From Conchocele bisecta (taxonomy: Eukaryota; Mollusca; Bivalvia; Lucinida; Thyasiridae), in NCBI GenBank assembly GCA_029237695.1, contig CM055265.1, positions 68,173,903-68,237,902 on the forward strand: 64,000 bases of DNA. The letters are read 5' to 3'. The notes beneath the pieces were generated by a model, which had not been told where the DNA came from, did not search any database, and saw only the letters and a list, made by a program, of their open reading frames with translations. Both the position numbers and the translations under genes were made by a program. Shown in pieces: positions 1 through 11,249 of the stretch (its first letter is position 1; each line of letters opens with the position of its first letter).

Positions 1-1118
1 ATGAAAACGTGTTTCGTTCATATATACCAGAGATTAGAATTTTAAGTTTCAAAGTGTTTGTGCGACCACTGGGCAGGTATATTACACATCATATACCCAT
101 TGTGAACGGTTGGTCATCTGTTCCTTAAATATGTCAGCGTTTCGTATATTATCTCGGGAATGGTGCCCAATATCCTGTTTTTTAACTTTCATCAATGTGT
201 TCCCGTTCTTTGGTGGCACTGGTGAATTCTCATATATGGTGTTCTTACTCGTTAACTGATAGCATAAACACTGCCATGGTTGCCTCAGCGTCTAAGTGTA
301 GAGCCAATATATATATGTCAATGTCAATTCGAGAGGGTAGGTGGACCCAACGATATGATCTTATATTTTATGTATCCGTATATTACATTTATTGTGGATT
401 ATGTATAGCTGCATGACGATTAAATGCTTTCGCCTTTGTGTTTTCCTGGTAATATCTGTCAACTGTAGCCGCTCTGCAGACGTGTCAAACTAATTGAAAA
501 GTTCGTTTGTCGGTTTCCGATGTTCAGATTAAACCATTTTAATGCTCACCATTTAGAATGGTCAAACAATAAAGTGTCATATCGTTACAGAAGTTATACC
601 ATGACGTGTATACATACGTTTTATTTCATTTAGAATCCGTTACACATGATGTGTTGGTTTGCATGTTATTTATTGTGTTACGACATATACCATGTGCTTG
701 CTAAATACAACGTACTTACAAATACATCCCAAACTAAATAATCGTATACCATTGCTCGTGTTCATCAGAAAAACCGAAATAATATCGCTCATTATAGCAG
801 CCACATTCATGCTGTCTTACTTTCAAATTTGCATAAATGCATGTTAATGCTCAGTAGATCATTCGATGAATATTATATGTTCTGCACTTCATCAATTTGC
901 AACACATATTATTGTATGCGTAATGCTTGCAATTTAATGTACTAAACTATGTTACTGAAGACTGGAAATATTTGTTATCATTGTATATGGCGGCCATTTT
1001 TATTTCATTTATGAGAAAACTAACTGTATACATAATATGACACTGAATGAACATGCAGGAAAACAAAATAAAGGAACACTGCGTTACTTATAGTATGTGA
1101 TGTCGCTAATAAAATATT
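1..1118. other. AT-rich stretch, no gene seen
   Basis: No coding pattern, splice-bounded exon or clear repeat was recognised. Short open frames here have no domain resemblance. Confidence 0.5.
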
Positions 1119-1491
1119 ATAGGAATGAATGGCCTTTTTGTGGAATTTATCGGGGCATAAACTTGGAAAAGTCGCGGGAATACTGGACGAAGGCCGGAAA
1201 AAGTCGCGGGAATACTGAACGAAGGCCTTCGTCCAGTATTCCCGCGACTTTTCCAAGTTTATGCCCCGATAAATTCCACAAAAAGGCCATTAATTCCTTA
1301 TAATTCCAGCATTTGAAATAAATTTATTTTGACAGACGGCAGCTATTTTTTTTACATTGACAGCACTGACAGCGCACCTGTAGAAAGTAGTTCGGCGTAG
1401 GAGTTTACTGGGATATAAATTTTGGACAGAGACTTGCTACGGGCCAATCAAATGTTAGGGAATTGTGTAAATATATTTGTGCTGGAATTAT
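1119..1491 (-). mobile_element. Foldback MITE, family A copy 1
   Basis: A long inverted repeat (arms about 1121-1195 and 1225-1303) encloses two repeats of a GTCGCGGGAATACTG motif. It joins a segment ending in GTGCTGGAATTAT. The same two-part structure, hairpin plus a flanking piece bounded by ATAATTCCAGCA, recurs in opposite orientation at 10.34 and 11.25 kb. No protein is encoded; open frames across it are artefacts of the palindrome. Confidence 0.75.
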
Positions 1492-2421
1492 CAAATAATA
1501 GTGCTATTTGGCGGCCATTCTGGTCGATAATAAGCAATTCAGCAATAAGAAGTTAGTTATTTTCTATAGTAATTATATACAATGTATAGGAAATACGTAT
1601 AATAGTGTCAGACTAATACACTTAAATACGCCATTGGAGACTGAACATATTGAATAAAACTACATGTGGCGGCCATTTTGAAAATTATTTATGTAAATTT
1701 AACTAGTTATGAACACGTTATGAAGCTGGAAGCGTTTCTTATTCCATTGTGGATACGTTTTACTACAATGATTTTCAATTAAACATTGTCCACCCAGTTG
1801 CTCAGCCCAACTCTAAATTTGATGAGTTTTTCTGACAACAGCCTATGGACTAATATAGTAACGACACCATTCTGCAGAAGGAAGCGGATCTTGTTGTTAC
1901 GGCCAGAATGGATACAGATCAGTATGTGCCTCAACATCGGTTGAACAGGGTCTTCACTGTGTTTCCTTCGGTCACTTGAACTCATTTAAGCTGTTGTAGT
2001 GGAAAAAAAGACCAGGTAGTGTCATTATGTGTGTTTGATATAGAAACAAACCGGAGTACCCTCGATAATAGTATGTTTCGTACATATACACATTAAGTCA
2101 TCATATATACGTAGTAAATGAATGATAAACACACAAAGTGATGGCAAATACTATCCTAACATTCGTTTTGGGACAAAATGAAAAATAAATATGGCGGCCA
2201 TTTTGTATTTGAGTTCCAGACCATTGAGAAAAAAGATTGACGGTCATACCTGCTGAATTTGTTGTATATATGGCATAGAAGGTAACCACAGTGTCAAACC
2301 AAAAAGTGCACGCCGATCACAAATCCACCCCATTTAGTACTTTGGCGCCCCGGGTATAGCAGGTAAGTGTCAGTTTAATTAAATATTTTACAGCTTACAC
2401 GACATTATCAGCAACGCATCT

Positions 2422-2646
2422 GGGGCCTGTTTCACTAAACTTCGAACGACTAAAATGTTCGTAAGTGCCAAATTATGATAGTGTGTAAATTTCACATTAA
2501 CAATGTTTTCTTGTAAACAATTGTTGGATTTACATGTATTGAGCATAGGCTGCATAAATGTAAATCCATCACTTGAAATTACCAGACGATTCTAAATTTG
2601 CACTTACGAACATTTTAGTCTTACGAAGTTTAGTGAAACGGGCCCC
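2422..2646. mobile_element. Palindromic MITE, family B copy 1
   Basis: Near-perfect palindrome. The ends read GGCCNGTTTCACTAAACTTC and its complement; the inner arms carry TGTAAACAATTNTTGGATTTA and the centre is CATAGGCTGCA. It abuts copy 2 directly. Confidence 0.85.
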
Positions 2647-2881
2647 TGGGCCCGTTTCACTAAACTTCTTACGACTAAAATGTTCGTAAGTGCAAAATTA
2701 TAAATATCACATTGACAATCTTTTCTTGTAAACAATTATTGGATTTACATTTATTGAGCATAGGCTGCATATGCAGCCTATGATCAATAAATGTAAATCC
2801 ATCAATTGACATTTCCAGACGATTATAAATTTGCACTTACGAACATTTTAGTCGTAAGAAGTTTAGTGAAACGGGCCCCTG
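2647..2881. mobile_element. Palindromic MITE, family B copy 2
   Basis: Same family as the preceding element. The centre is a full palindrome around GCTGCATATGCAGC. The junction with copy 1 reads GGGCCCCTGGGCCCGTTTC, so the two termini are back to back. Confidence 0.85.
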
Positions 2882-3313
2882 GTATGTACAGACGCAGAAA
2901 TGAATATGATGTCCACCGATCACGCTCACAATACTAATGACAACGTATTTTCTGAATAATTCGCTTGCAAGGATGACTCCTTTTTGTACGTGAATTTTGA
3001 ATCGAGGGAGCGTGATGAAAGTGCCGATTTCTTATCTGGATAACTAACGCGTGTTATTGTCCCTTTTCGGTGGCGATAGGGATGTAGCCGTTGTCCAGTC
3101 ATTTTAGCTCGTCGAATCGACGCCTTATCTGGCGCAAATGAGAGCTTGCAGGTCTATGCTCCTGACAGCTTGGGAAATAATTAGAATTACCAACTGGTTG
3201 ACTGGTGAAACAGGTGATTGAAAACCACAATAAATGCCATATTTGTGAACGTAAAACTTTTTTATAGTTGGTTCGTTTTGATTTCCCAGTCATGCGGAAG
3301 TATAAGCATTATT

Positions 3314-3391
3314 GTCCCCACAGCTCAGATGGTAGAGCGCTCGGTAAATGCATTCAACCTGCGTTCCTCTTGTGCGATTTCGAGCCTCGCA
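3314..3391 (+). repeat. tRNA-derived SINE head
   Basis: An A-box-like CAGCTCAGATGGTAGAGCGC is followed by a T-arm-like GTGCGATTTCGAGCCTCGCAC, the spacing and motifs of a pol III promoter. The acceptor stem does not pair, so this is a SINE head or pseudo-tRNA rather than a working tRNA. Confidence 0.6.
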
Positions 3392-3752
3392 CGAATTATT
3401 ATTTTTTATTATTTATTCGTAACATATGCAACGTTTTCTCACATTTTATATGTGTTCGAGATCGACAAAAGGGTCCTCGTGACGTGCGAACTGGGTGTGA
3501 ACTGTGTTTACTGTTTCACAGGTCGGGATGCACATCACGCAGTCAGATCAAGGCTTATGGTGTTCACAATTCATTTACAAACGAAAAATAGTATACTTTT
3601 TTTTGTATATCTATCTATCAAAAAGAAAAATGTGAAACACAACCATGATTTAGACACATTCTAAAATTATCGCCTGTATGTTTAACTTTGAAACGACAGT
3701 ACGGGGGTGGGGGATACTGTTGTGGGCGTCATATATACACATATTCGGAGTT

Positions 3753-4061
3753 CAGTAGCCTATTTCACCAACATTGCAACGTATACTTATCTAGCAAAGT
3801 ATACTTTGAGAGAGAAATTTTCAATTTAAGGATAAATTTATTAATTTTTATTATACTGAATGTATTACATTATCACAGCCATTTTGGCTGTGATAATGTA
3901 TTACATTCAGTATAATAATTCTGAATACTTTTAATCATCAAATATATGCAGTGATTAGTTCTATATGAAATAATGCATTTTGGGAAAAATAAATGATTAC
4001 TCCCTCAAAGTATACTTTGCTAGATAAGTATACTTTGCAATTTTGATGAAATCGGCTACTG
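3753..4061. mobile_element. Palindromic MITE, family E copy 1
   Basis: Ends CAGTAGCC and GGCTACTG. The arms carry repeats of AAGTATACTTTG and the centre is TATCACAGCCATTTTGGCTG. Sister copies lie at 10.86, 11.74 and 25.40 kb, with a decayed one at 42.6 kb. Confidence 0.85.
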
Positions 4062-4381
4062 GGCCTCCCAATTACCGGTCCCTGGATATGTTTGGCTTGC
4101 TAAACCCAACCCACCCACACGCCGTATGTCCGCCGCACCAAGAGCGGGGAAGATTTTGGTTGCGCGTATACATTTGGTCCAGACAAATATTCGTATGTAA
4201 GACGATTCAAATGACATTATGCAATATACATGTAAGTATATATCAGTTTTTGAACAAATATAGACAAATGTTTACATAAGCTACATTAAATAACGTTAAT
4301 AAAATAAACGTACTAACCACGGCAAATATCTGGAACCGTGAAGTGAGGGACACAATTGAATAAATAAAAAGATAAGACAGC

Positions 4382-4452
4382 GGTGATGTCGAACCCACAC
4401 CCCTCAACGAAATATTAATAAAAAAAAAGGTAACTGAACCACTACGCTACAT
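4382..4452 (-). repeat. tRNA-like SINE piece
   Basis: On the minus strand TGTAGCGTAGTGGTTCAGTT (A-box-like) precedes GTGTGGGTTCGACATCAC (B-box-like). An A-rich insert interrupts the anticodon region, so no tRNA is made. Confidence 0.5.
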
Positions 4453-4844
4453 GCATCAAATACGAAATGATTGTATCCCGTCAACACAGTGCGTATGCAC
4501 AGGTTGAAGTAACGGACCGAGGTCTATAAATACATTAAATATGCCTAAAAGCATCAATAAATGAAAAAAAAAAAAATAACCCCCTCCATCTAATCATTAT
4601 AGGGAAGGTGTCCAACTTTTTAATAGGCCGAGCCCATACGGGCTCGAGAAAACGGACTCTCACGAATCGTCAACCGAGTTATATCATTGTCGCCTATTGC
4701 AGAAGTTGGGACAATGTTAGTATTCCGCAACGATATATTCCCCGATGCGCTATGTCAACGCGTTTTCGAGCTATCGATTGTTTTGTTGTAAACAAATTAT
4801 CATCATTGCTAGGTCGGGAAAGAACGGACACATTTGCGAGGCCG

Positions 4845-4890
4845 ATGCTGCTATATAAAGGAGTACACATCGGGTTCAAAATACACTTTT
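4845..4890 (+). promoter_or_regulatory. Candidate TATA core promoter
   Basis: GCTATATAAAGG sits in a less AT-rich island (4.6-5.1 kb), with no other obvious role. No downstream gene was identified. It could be the start of an unrecognised transcript or a retroelement LTR. Confidence 0.2.
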
Positions 4891-5532
4891 ACGTCGTCCC
4901 GGCCCGTAAAGAAACATTTTGCATAGAGAAAACATTGTTTCCAATCGAACATTTGATCAAACCTACATTTGTACCCGTCCTGTGCGTCACGACAGACAAT
5001 TTAATCGCACAGACATTTCTATCATTTCTCGGGAAGCCATTTTGTATAAACATCGTGGGACAGGTTTATTCGCCGGAACTCGTGCACTTACTATGTGGTA
5101 AAAAAACGGAACTTTTAGAAACGGTTATAATTCATAATTTATAATACCTATGTTGATGGTAAAAATATCAAGTTAAAGGTATGTCTCTATACTCCGATTT
5201 CAAGTTTTGTCAAAATATATTTTTTTCTAATAAACATGTATTGGCAGCATATGAGAATTGTCCGTGGGGTCAAATTTTATTTTTGACCGAATATGGTCAT
5301 GTTATATATCAAATCGAAGGTATTAAATCAACACTCGTCATAGATCACATGGCGTTTGTTATTGTTATAATACAGTGCTGCCTAGAGAATAAACGTAATA
5401 CCAAAGACATATGACTCACTAGTATAATGGATACACATGCATGTAAACAACGCCAAGACAAAGTGGTATTATTATACCTGTCGACGTATTTATTTTCAAT
5501 ATTGATTTCGAGCCTCTTCATAAAACTATACA

Positions 5533-5592
5533 TAGTCGAGGTGTTAGAGTCACGGATATCAATGACGACGGTCATGAGTTCGAATCTCATGT
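5533..5592 (+). repeat. tRNA-like SINE piece
   Basis: GTCATGAGTTCGAATCTCATG forms a stem-loop with a good B-box (GAGTTCGAATC). An imperfect A-box-like GGTGTTAGAGTCACGG precedes it. Confidence 0.4.
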
Positions 5593-5925
5593 TTACATCC
5601 ATGTATTTTTATTTATATTGTAATTATATTTTTGTTGTATTTGTTGCCATTACAAAATACGTCTATTTCTGTATGATTCAGTTTGTTTTATAAGTAGAAT
5701 GTTAGCATCACTAAGACAAGATCGCTAATAACTAAACACATATTGCTTTGTGGCCAACATTTGACATTCCTGAAGCAAATGGAGGAGGAACTGACTGACA
5801 TTACGTTCTCGCCGAGCATGTCGCACTGGCGAAATATAAAAATATTGATAAACATCATTATTTCACATACTATATTCACCATGTATTAGCCATAAAAAGA
5901 GAGCAAAGTGATATAGACAAAAGTT

Positions 5926-6018
5926 TGCGAGGTTCGAACTCTTGATCATATATATTGAACAAAAGTTCTGTCAATTCGTTAACATTCTTTCGCACCGATA
6001 CCACTGAGCCACACCACA
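5926..6018 (-). repeat. tRNA-Ser-like SINE head
   Basis: Reads on the minus strand as GTGTGGCTCAGTGGTATCGG (A-box) followed after a long variable region by AGAGTTCGAACCTCGC (B-box). The layout matches the plus-strand copy at 41.49 kb, so both probably belong to one SINE family. Confidence 0.5.
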
Positions 6019-7510
6019 TATTTGTTTATGAGCTAGTGATATACATGCACGTCCTTTCCACGTATCATATCATGTTTTTATTATATATACATGAAAACAA
6101 GTCTGTGATATGATAATTTATCTGGTTTACCTATTTTTGGACTCGTCGATTGACCTCCAGCAACTTATTATCGTCGTTCATTTATACTTAACACTAATTA
6201 AAAATAATATTGACTGAAACTCAGATGAGATCAGTCTCGACGTTCACATAGCCTGGAATCGCAGAACTGATTGGTTACACTATTTGCAACCCGGTTTTTG
6301 TCGTGTGATATATTGTGTTATGGTTTGCTCATGGCAGCCGCAAATTTCCGTGCCGTTCACATCAACTGTAAATATCGCTGTAGATAAGTTGGTTACCCGC
6401 ATATTTTGGCATATTTGTTACATTAATTAGCCACTTTGATTTGAAAACTCAATATATTTCATATACATTAACAATTATTTCACATAACTAACCAATTAAA
6501 AAGGCAATGACCATACTTCGAATACCAAGATCAAATAATTATATTCTTATCTGGAGAGGTGATCTGTACCAGGCTGGCTCCTCTGTGTGAAAATGAATAG
6601 CACGAGCATTATAGATAGTGATAATATCAACTAGCGTAGAGACTGCTCGTGTTACAATTAAGAACCATATGCTCAGCGGTTGCAATACTTATTAGTATGT
6701 GAACTTAAACTAAAAGGTACAGTGCGATTCAAAACACATTTATAATTCTGTTTTCACAGACACTAGTCTATGCAACTATGCTGGTTGGAAGTTTTTAGTG
6801 GTGTTTTTGTCACACAGTGCCTAAAAATGTGCACAGGACTTCCATCGAATGGTGGATGGATGACATATACCGATTTCTGACAAACTGGACTTATTACGAT
6901 CAATATAAACACAGACCAGCGTACACATCCGCACAAATACATCTTATTTCTCATTTTGAATGTAAATTGTCGTGTTTGGGCAGCACATGAGAATCATCTC
7001 CATATTAATTCGGTTCATATCTATATGACCATATGTTTGGCATTCGGGAAAATGCACTAGTTCACTAGCCAGCCTTTATCGGGAGCTCTGTGTATATTTA
7101 GCTGTGTGGAAAACGATATGGGGTAACTTGAAACGGTTTCTGCTGGAGTTCCCGTGACGTATTGTCCCGAAGGACCAATCGGATAATATGCGGGGCTAGA
7201 AAATCGTGCATAATGTAATTGACGGGATCTGTGGAAGAAGGGGGCTAAGTCCATCAAACGCGCTTTTGTGCAATAAAGGGTTAATTGGCATACGGAAACG
7301 TTTGCAATAACATAACTTTAGCACACAATAACAAACAAAACATTTATATCACTGAAAAATGAAAAAGCGATCTAGCTATTGGAACTATTTGTATGGCGTA
7401 AGAATATGTGCTGCGACCGACATATGCTAATTTGCATAAAAGCTGTAAGACCTCAAATTTGGATGTTGGTTGTATAATTCTTCGCTAGCTCTCGAATAAT
7501 AATATTCCAG
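6019..7510. other. Intergenic stretch, nothing firm
   Basis: No domain-bearing frame. A 66-codon minus-strand frame at 7057-7257 has no recognisable motif and was not called. Confidence 0.4.
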
Positions 7511-7757
7511 CTATGACGTGCCAGCGGAGGAAGCCTATTTGCGACACTACCGTACCTGCATGCGAATAAACATCTACAACAACATGACACGTGACGACTG
7601 TATGTACAACACGGAGCGCGTGCAGGACACTACCGTCGCCCAGTGGAGCATGCGCATTGCGGACAATGTAAGGAGGGTTAGGAATGACATATTCGGAGAA
7701 GATCCTGAGGAAAATATATACCTGGACGAGTATGTAAAGTTAGCCAACTGGGACTAA
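7511..7757 (+). CDS. Terminal coding exon, unknown gene
   Basis: A splice-acceptor sequence (AATATTCCAG at 7501-7510) opens a frame of about 81 codons that ends in TAA at 7755-7757. The peptide is rich in charged and aromatic residues (for example RVQDTTVAQWSMRIADNVRR and GEDPEENIYLDEY) and ends in LANWD. Base composition is clearly more GC-rich than the surroundings, as in the other real exons of this window. The first base completes a codon from an upstream exon that I could not locate. I do not recognise the product. It may be the 3' end of a gene that starts left of the window or lies in the 6-7.5 kb interval; a decayed exon copy is also possible. Confidence 0.45.
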
Positions 7758-7803
7758 ACGCCACATTCATGTATACATTTAAAGGTACATGTACTAGGTC
7801 GCA

Positions 7804-7880
7804 GGGACCCGTTTCACTAAACTTCGTACGACTAAAATGTTCGTAAGTGCAAACTTATGATAGTCTGTAAATTCCACATT
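7804..7880. mobile_element. Family B MITE copy 3, left part
   Basis: Begins GGACCCGTTTCACTAAACTT and matches family B up to TTCCACATT. It then breaks off and resumes at 8769. Confidence 0.75.
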
Positions 7881-8768
7881 CTAATGCATCGAAAATAGAA
7901 AGCACTCATCTGATTGGTCAATTGTAATCACAGCCTATAACATATGAAAAATCACAGCCTATAAAACCTCCGTTTTACCAGTCTGTGTTTTACAACTTGA
8001 CAGATTTGTGTAACCCTACGCGTTTTTGTAAACAATGGCCAGCGGCGGGGAATGTATTTCCAAATTAATTTCGGTACATTTTAGGTTATCCATTCTGCAA
8101 TATTGACCTGTACAACCCAAAGCGGAAAAGAGAATCTACCAACGACTGACAAATGTGACTTCAGTGTGGTGGCCCTTCAACAAATTCCCAAATATATTAC
8201 CCCACCCCCCCAAAATACAGAAGAATTTAGCAAAGTGCTCAAATGCAAACTCAATATGCCAGTACCAGCCTATAACTTTACGAATTCCAATGTGCACATA
8301 CATGACTATACACAAACTGTATTGCAGATGGGTAATCACCTGAATTAGGCGTAAATCCAGGGAAATCCTAGGCCTGTTGACGACACAAGTTGTTGACATT
8401 TCCTTTGTAAAAATAACACGAACCCAATGCAGAAATGTTGGCATTTCTTTAAATGAATAAAAGGAAATAACTGTTGCAACTACACATATGCGGTTATGAC
8501 GACAACAACCTGCTGACGTAATGAAAAATATCACTATTCGTGATATGCTACGACGTTGCAGAAAGCGGGGAGCACACTAGGTGCATTAGAATGGGGATAA
8601 CCATGCTTTGCTTTTCGATTTGGAGCGGTATGTGTGAGGTTTTATGGTCTGAGAATCAGTTTTACGGCTCCGCTAACGCGTCGCCGTAAAACTGATTCAC
8701 AGACCATAAAACCTCCCACATACCGCTCCAAATCGAAAAACAAAGCATGGTTATCCCCTAATTAGCAG
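7881..8768. mobile_element. Insertion splitting a family B MITE
   Basis: About 890 bp lying between the two halves of a family B copy. Its right part (8592-8759) is a strong inverted repeat with arms starting GGGGATAACCATGCTTTG and a short GC-rich loop. The left end reads CTAATGCA and TGCATTAG occurs at 8582-8589, which may mark a second nested unit. No coding capacity was recognised. Confidence 0.6.
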
Positions 8769-8886
8769 TTTTGTTCTTGTAAACAATTATTGGATTTAAA
8801 TTTATTGAGCATAGGCTGCAAATGCAGCCTATGCTCAATAAATGTAAATCCATCAATTGAAATTTCCAGACGATATTAAATTTGCA
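8769..8886. mobile_element. Family B MITE copy 3, central part
   Basis: Resumes family B at TTCTTGTAAACAATTATTGG, passes the palindromic centre GCTGCAAATGCAGC and ends at AAATTTGCA, short of the usual right terminus. Confidence 0.75.
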
Positions 8887-9045
8887 GTATGTGCATTGAA
8901 AGTGTTGAAAAAGATTAGCAAAACTGTTTTAATTGCAATAATTCTAACTGTTGTTTTCTTGCAATCGATGGTTAATAATTTAATTTTGTTACATAATTTA
9001 TATTTCTGGAACTATTTCTCTAACAGATAATTATTTGTAAATGAG
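8887..9045 (+). repeat. Interspersed repeat, uninterrupted copy
   Basis: Aligns by eye with 9545-9935 (GTGCATNGAAAGTG...GCAATCGATGNTTAATAAT). This copy lacks the 214-bp insertion present at 9589-9802. Confidence 0.65.
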
Positions 9046-9129
9046 ACACCATGTGTTTAACATATTTGTAATTCATGTACAAAAAAACGGAATGTAAATA
9101 TTTTTCTGCAATTTTCTCATTTCTTATCA

Positions 9130-9204
9130 AAAGTGTATGTTGTTACCACTCAGTTGAACCGTCTCGACGAGACGGTTCAACTGAGTGGTAACAACATACA
9201 CTTT
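9130..9204. repeat. Perfect 75-bp palindrome
   Basis: 37-nt arms are exact reverse complements around a single central A at 9167. The left arm starts AAAGTGTATGTTGTTACCAC. Confidence 0.95.
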
Positions 9205-9291
9205 GGGTGGGTAGCGAGGGCATCCAGTAGATTCGCCGGACCAATATTATGATGCTTCCGGCGCCCCTGTGCCATATCAGTGGCCAACGTC

Positions 9292-9526
9292 ATATGAGAC
9301 AGTCATGTGATTTTGTACCTTCGAACATCTGCGTAATTTCATTAAATACGTTCATAAATAAAGTCAAAAGTTGACAAAATGTTCAGAGTACATGCGGCAT
9401 ATAATAATTCCGCATGTACTCTGAAAATTTTGTCAACAGTTACGGAAAATATTGTAAATTTTGTAAATGTATTTCATGAAGCTACGCAGATGTCCGAAGG
9501 TACACAATCACATGGCGTCTCTCACT
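9292..9526. mobile_element. Palindromic MITE, family C copy 1
   Basis: Arms start GAGACAGTCATGTGATTTTG and end as the imperfect complement. Inner arms carry GTTGACAAAATGTTCAGAGT and the complement around 9405. The shared family motif is TTACGGAAAATATTGTAAA. Confidence 0.8.
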
Positions 9527-9544
9527 TAAAAGTACTATTTCTCA

Positions 9545-9935
9545 TATGTGCATGGAAAGTGATGAAACAGATTAGTAAAACTATTGTACAGTGAAACCTC
9601 TAAACCGGACACCCTGGGTGGTCCCCAGGGTGTCCGGCTTAGAGAGGTTTCACTGTAATTCAGACATTTGATCATTCTGAGCCATAGTTGTGTTCTATGC
9701 GAACACGAAATAGAGACACCACATGAGATAAATGACCAAGAAACTCATCCCAAATAAGAGCACATGTGTTTTCTTGGTGCCCGGTTTAGAGAGGTTCCAC
9801 TGTAATTGCAATTCTGGTTGTTTGCAATCGATGATTAATAATTTAATTTTGTTTACAATATTTATATTTCTGGAACCGTTTCTAGATAATTATTGTTTTC
9901 TAGATAATTTAAAATTATTTGTAAATGTGGAATTG
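9545..9935 (+). repeat. Interspersed repeat, interrupted copy
   Basis: Second copy of the repeat at 8887-9045, split by a TA-flanked MITE (9589-9802). Confidence 0.6.
9589..9802. mobile_element. Pogo/Tigger-like MITE with TA duplication
   Basis: Ends CAGTGAAACCTCTAAACCGG and its complement (GGTTTAGAGAGGTTCCACTG), each next to a TA. CAGT..AACCTC ends with TA target duplications are typical of pogo/Tigger members of the Tc1/mariner superfamily. Inside, 9589-9655 is itself a 67-bp TA-flanked hairpin with the same ends, so one unit may be nested in another. Confidence 0.75.
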
Positions 9936-10340
9936 GATGAACGTTTCACAAAAATAAATATGTTTTCCTTGTTGGTACGTGTGTAGCTAATATGAATAAT
10001 TCCCGTGTTCATCACAGTTTCTGGTAATAGTATACAATGAGGGGTCATAGCTAGTTATCTCTTGTTGCAAATTTATTTATAGAAATCCTGTCCAAATTGT
10101 GTAGTTTATGGCCTTATTGCTCGTAAAAAGGGCGAATGTACCATGAAAAGTAGCAATTATAGTGATTTCGACTAGTGTTGATACAGATCATCCTACATAT
10201 CTACGCAATCTGATCTGGGACTACATTATTTGTCAGATTCATATTTTCACACTTATTAATGTTATTGCAATCAGTGTAGACTCAGATCAGTCTGATCTGG
10301 GTCTACTCTGTTCACAAAATGTTTGTGCTATTCAGTAAGG

Positions 10341-10638
10341 AATAATTCCAGCACAAAAATATTTACACAATTCCCTAACATTTGATTGGCCCGTAGCAAG
10401 TCTGTGTCCAAAATTTATATCCCAGTAAACTCCCACGCCGAACTACTTTCCGTAACCGTGAGGCGCAGTTAAAATAATTCTTAAGAAAACGGAAAATAAA
10501 CACATTTTCTTGATGAATTTATTTAAAATGCTGGAATTATAAGGAATGAATGGCCTTTTTGTGGCCTTCGTCCAGTATTCTCGCGACTTTTCCAAGTTTA
10601 TACCCCGATAAATTCCACATAAAGGCCATTCATTCCTA
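10341..10638 (+). mobile_element. Foldback MITE, family A copy 2
   Basis: ATAATTCCAGCA (10342-10353) and TGCTGGAATTAT (10529-10540) bound the first part; a hairpin with AAGGAATGAATGGCC arms follows. TAAGG flanks the whole unit at 10336-10340 and 10639-10643, a possible 5-bp target duplication. Confidence 0.75.
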
Positions 10639-10644
10639 TAAGGT

Positions 10645-10812
10645 GTGCGATGTCTCATCAAAAATGATTACAAAACTTATGATATTTTCAGTAAACGCAT
10701 TTGCTGTGACGATTTCGTCAACTTTCGACATCATTTACAGAAAATATCAGTTTCTGTAAATAGTTTCATGAAAATTCGCACATTTTACATGTACATGTAC
10801 ATACAAAATCAC
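10645..10812. mobile_element. Family C MITE, partial copy
   Basis: Contains GTCAACTTTCGACATCATTT and TTACAGAAAATATC, then TTTCATG and an ACAAAATCACATGACGTG end. The left arm is shortened. Confidence 0.6.
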
Positions 10813-10857
10813 ATGACGTGTAGCATACATGTATGTATGTTATGCGGATGTGCATTT

Positions 10858-11135
10858 GTGACGTATTTTCACCAACATTACAAAGTATACTTTGCTAGCA
10901 AAGTATACTTTGAGGGAGTAAACATTTATTTTTCCCGAAATGCATTATTTCATTATAGAACTAACGACTGCATATATTTGATGATTAAAAGTATTCAAAA
11001 TTATTAAACTGAATTTATTACATTATCACAGCCAAAATCGCTGTGATAATGTAATAAATTCAGTATAATAAAAAATAATAAATTTATCCTTAAATTGAAA
11101 AGTACACTTTGCACTTTTGGCGAAATCGGTTACAG
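10858..11135. mobile_element. Family E MITE copy 2
   Basis: TTTCACCAACATTACAAAGT arm, AAGTATACTTTG repeats, centre CACAGCCAAAATCGCTGTG, right arm GCGAAATCGGTTACAG. The right flank is family H sequence (CCGGTCGGGATTCCGGTAAG). Confidence 0.8.
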
Positions 11136-11249
11136 GTTTCCGGTCGGGATTCCGGTAAGTATGCATCCGGATCGTTGAATTACCATTCAATGCAATTATG
11201 CATATTGGCATGAGATAATTGATAGCACGTTGTAAATAGTTATCATGTT

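Noticed and set aside
1020..1303. Two overlapping 70-80 codon frames on opposite strands
   Set aside because: They read through both arms of a foldback MITE and mirror each other.
3099..3293. Minus-strand frame with a TTTCACCAG-like acceptor
   Set aside because: Only one plausible splice site, no stop context or homology, and it overlaps a SINE region.
4608..5144. 178-codon plus-strand frame
   Set aside because: It starts at a non-ATG codon and has no domain, splice or codon signal of a protein. It spans a TATA-like motif, so it is more likely regulatory or repeat DNA.
8136..8534. 132-codon minus-strand frame
   Set aside because: It lies inside an inserted repeat (7881-8768), with no recognisable motif or codon bias.
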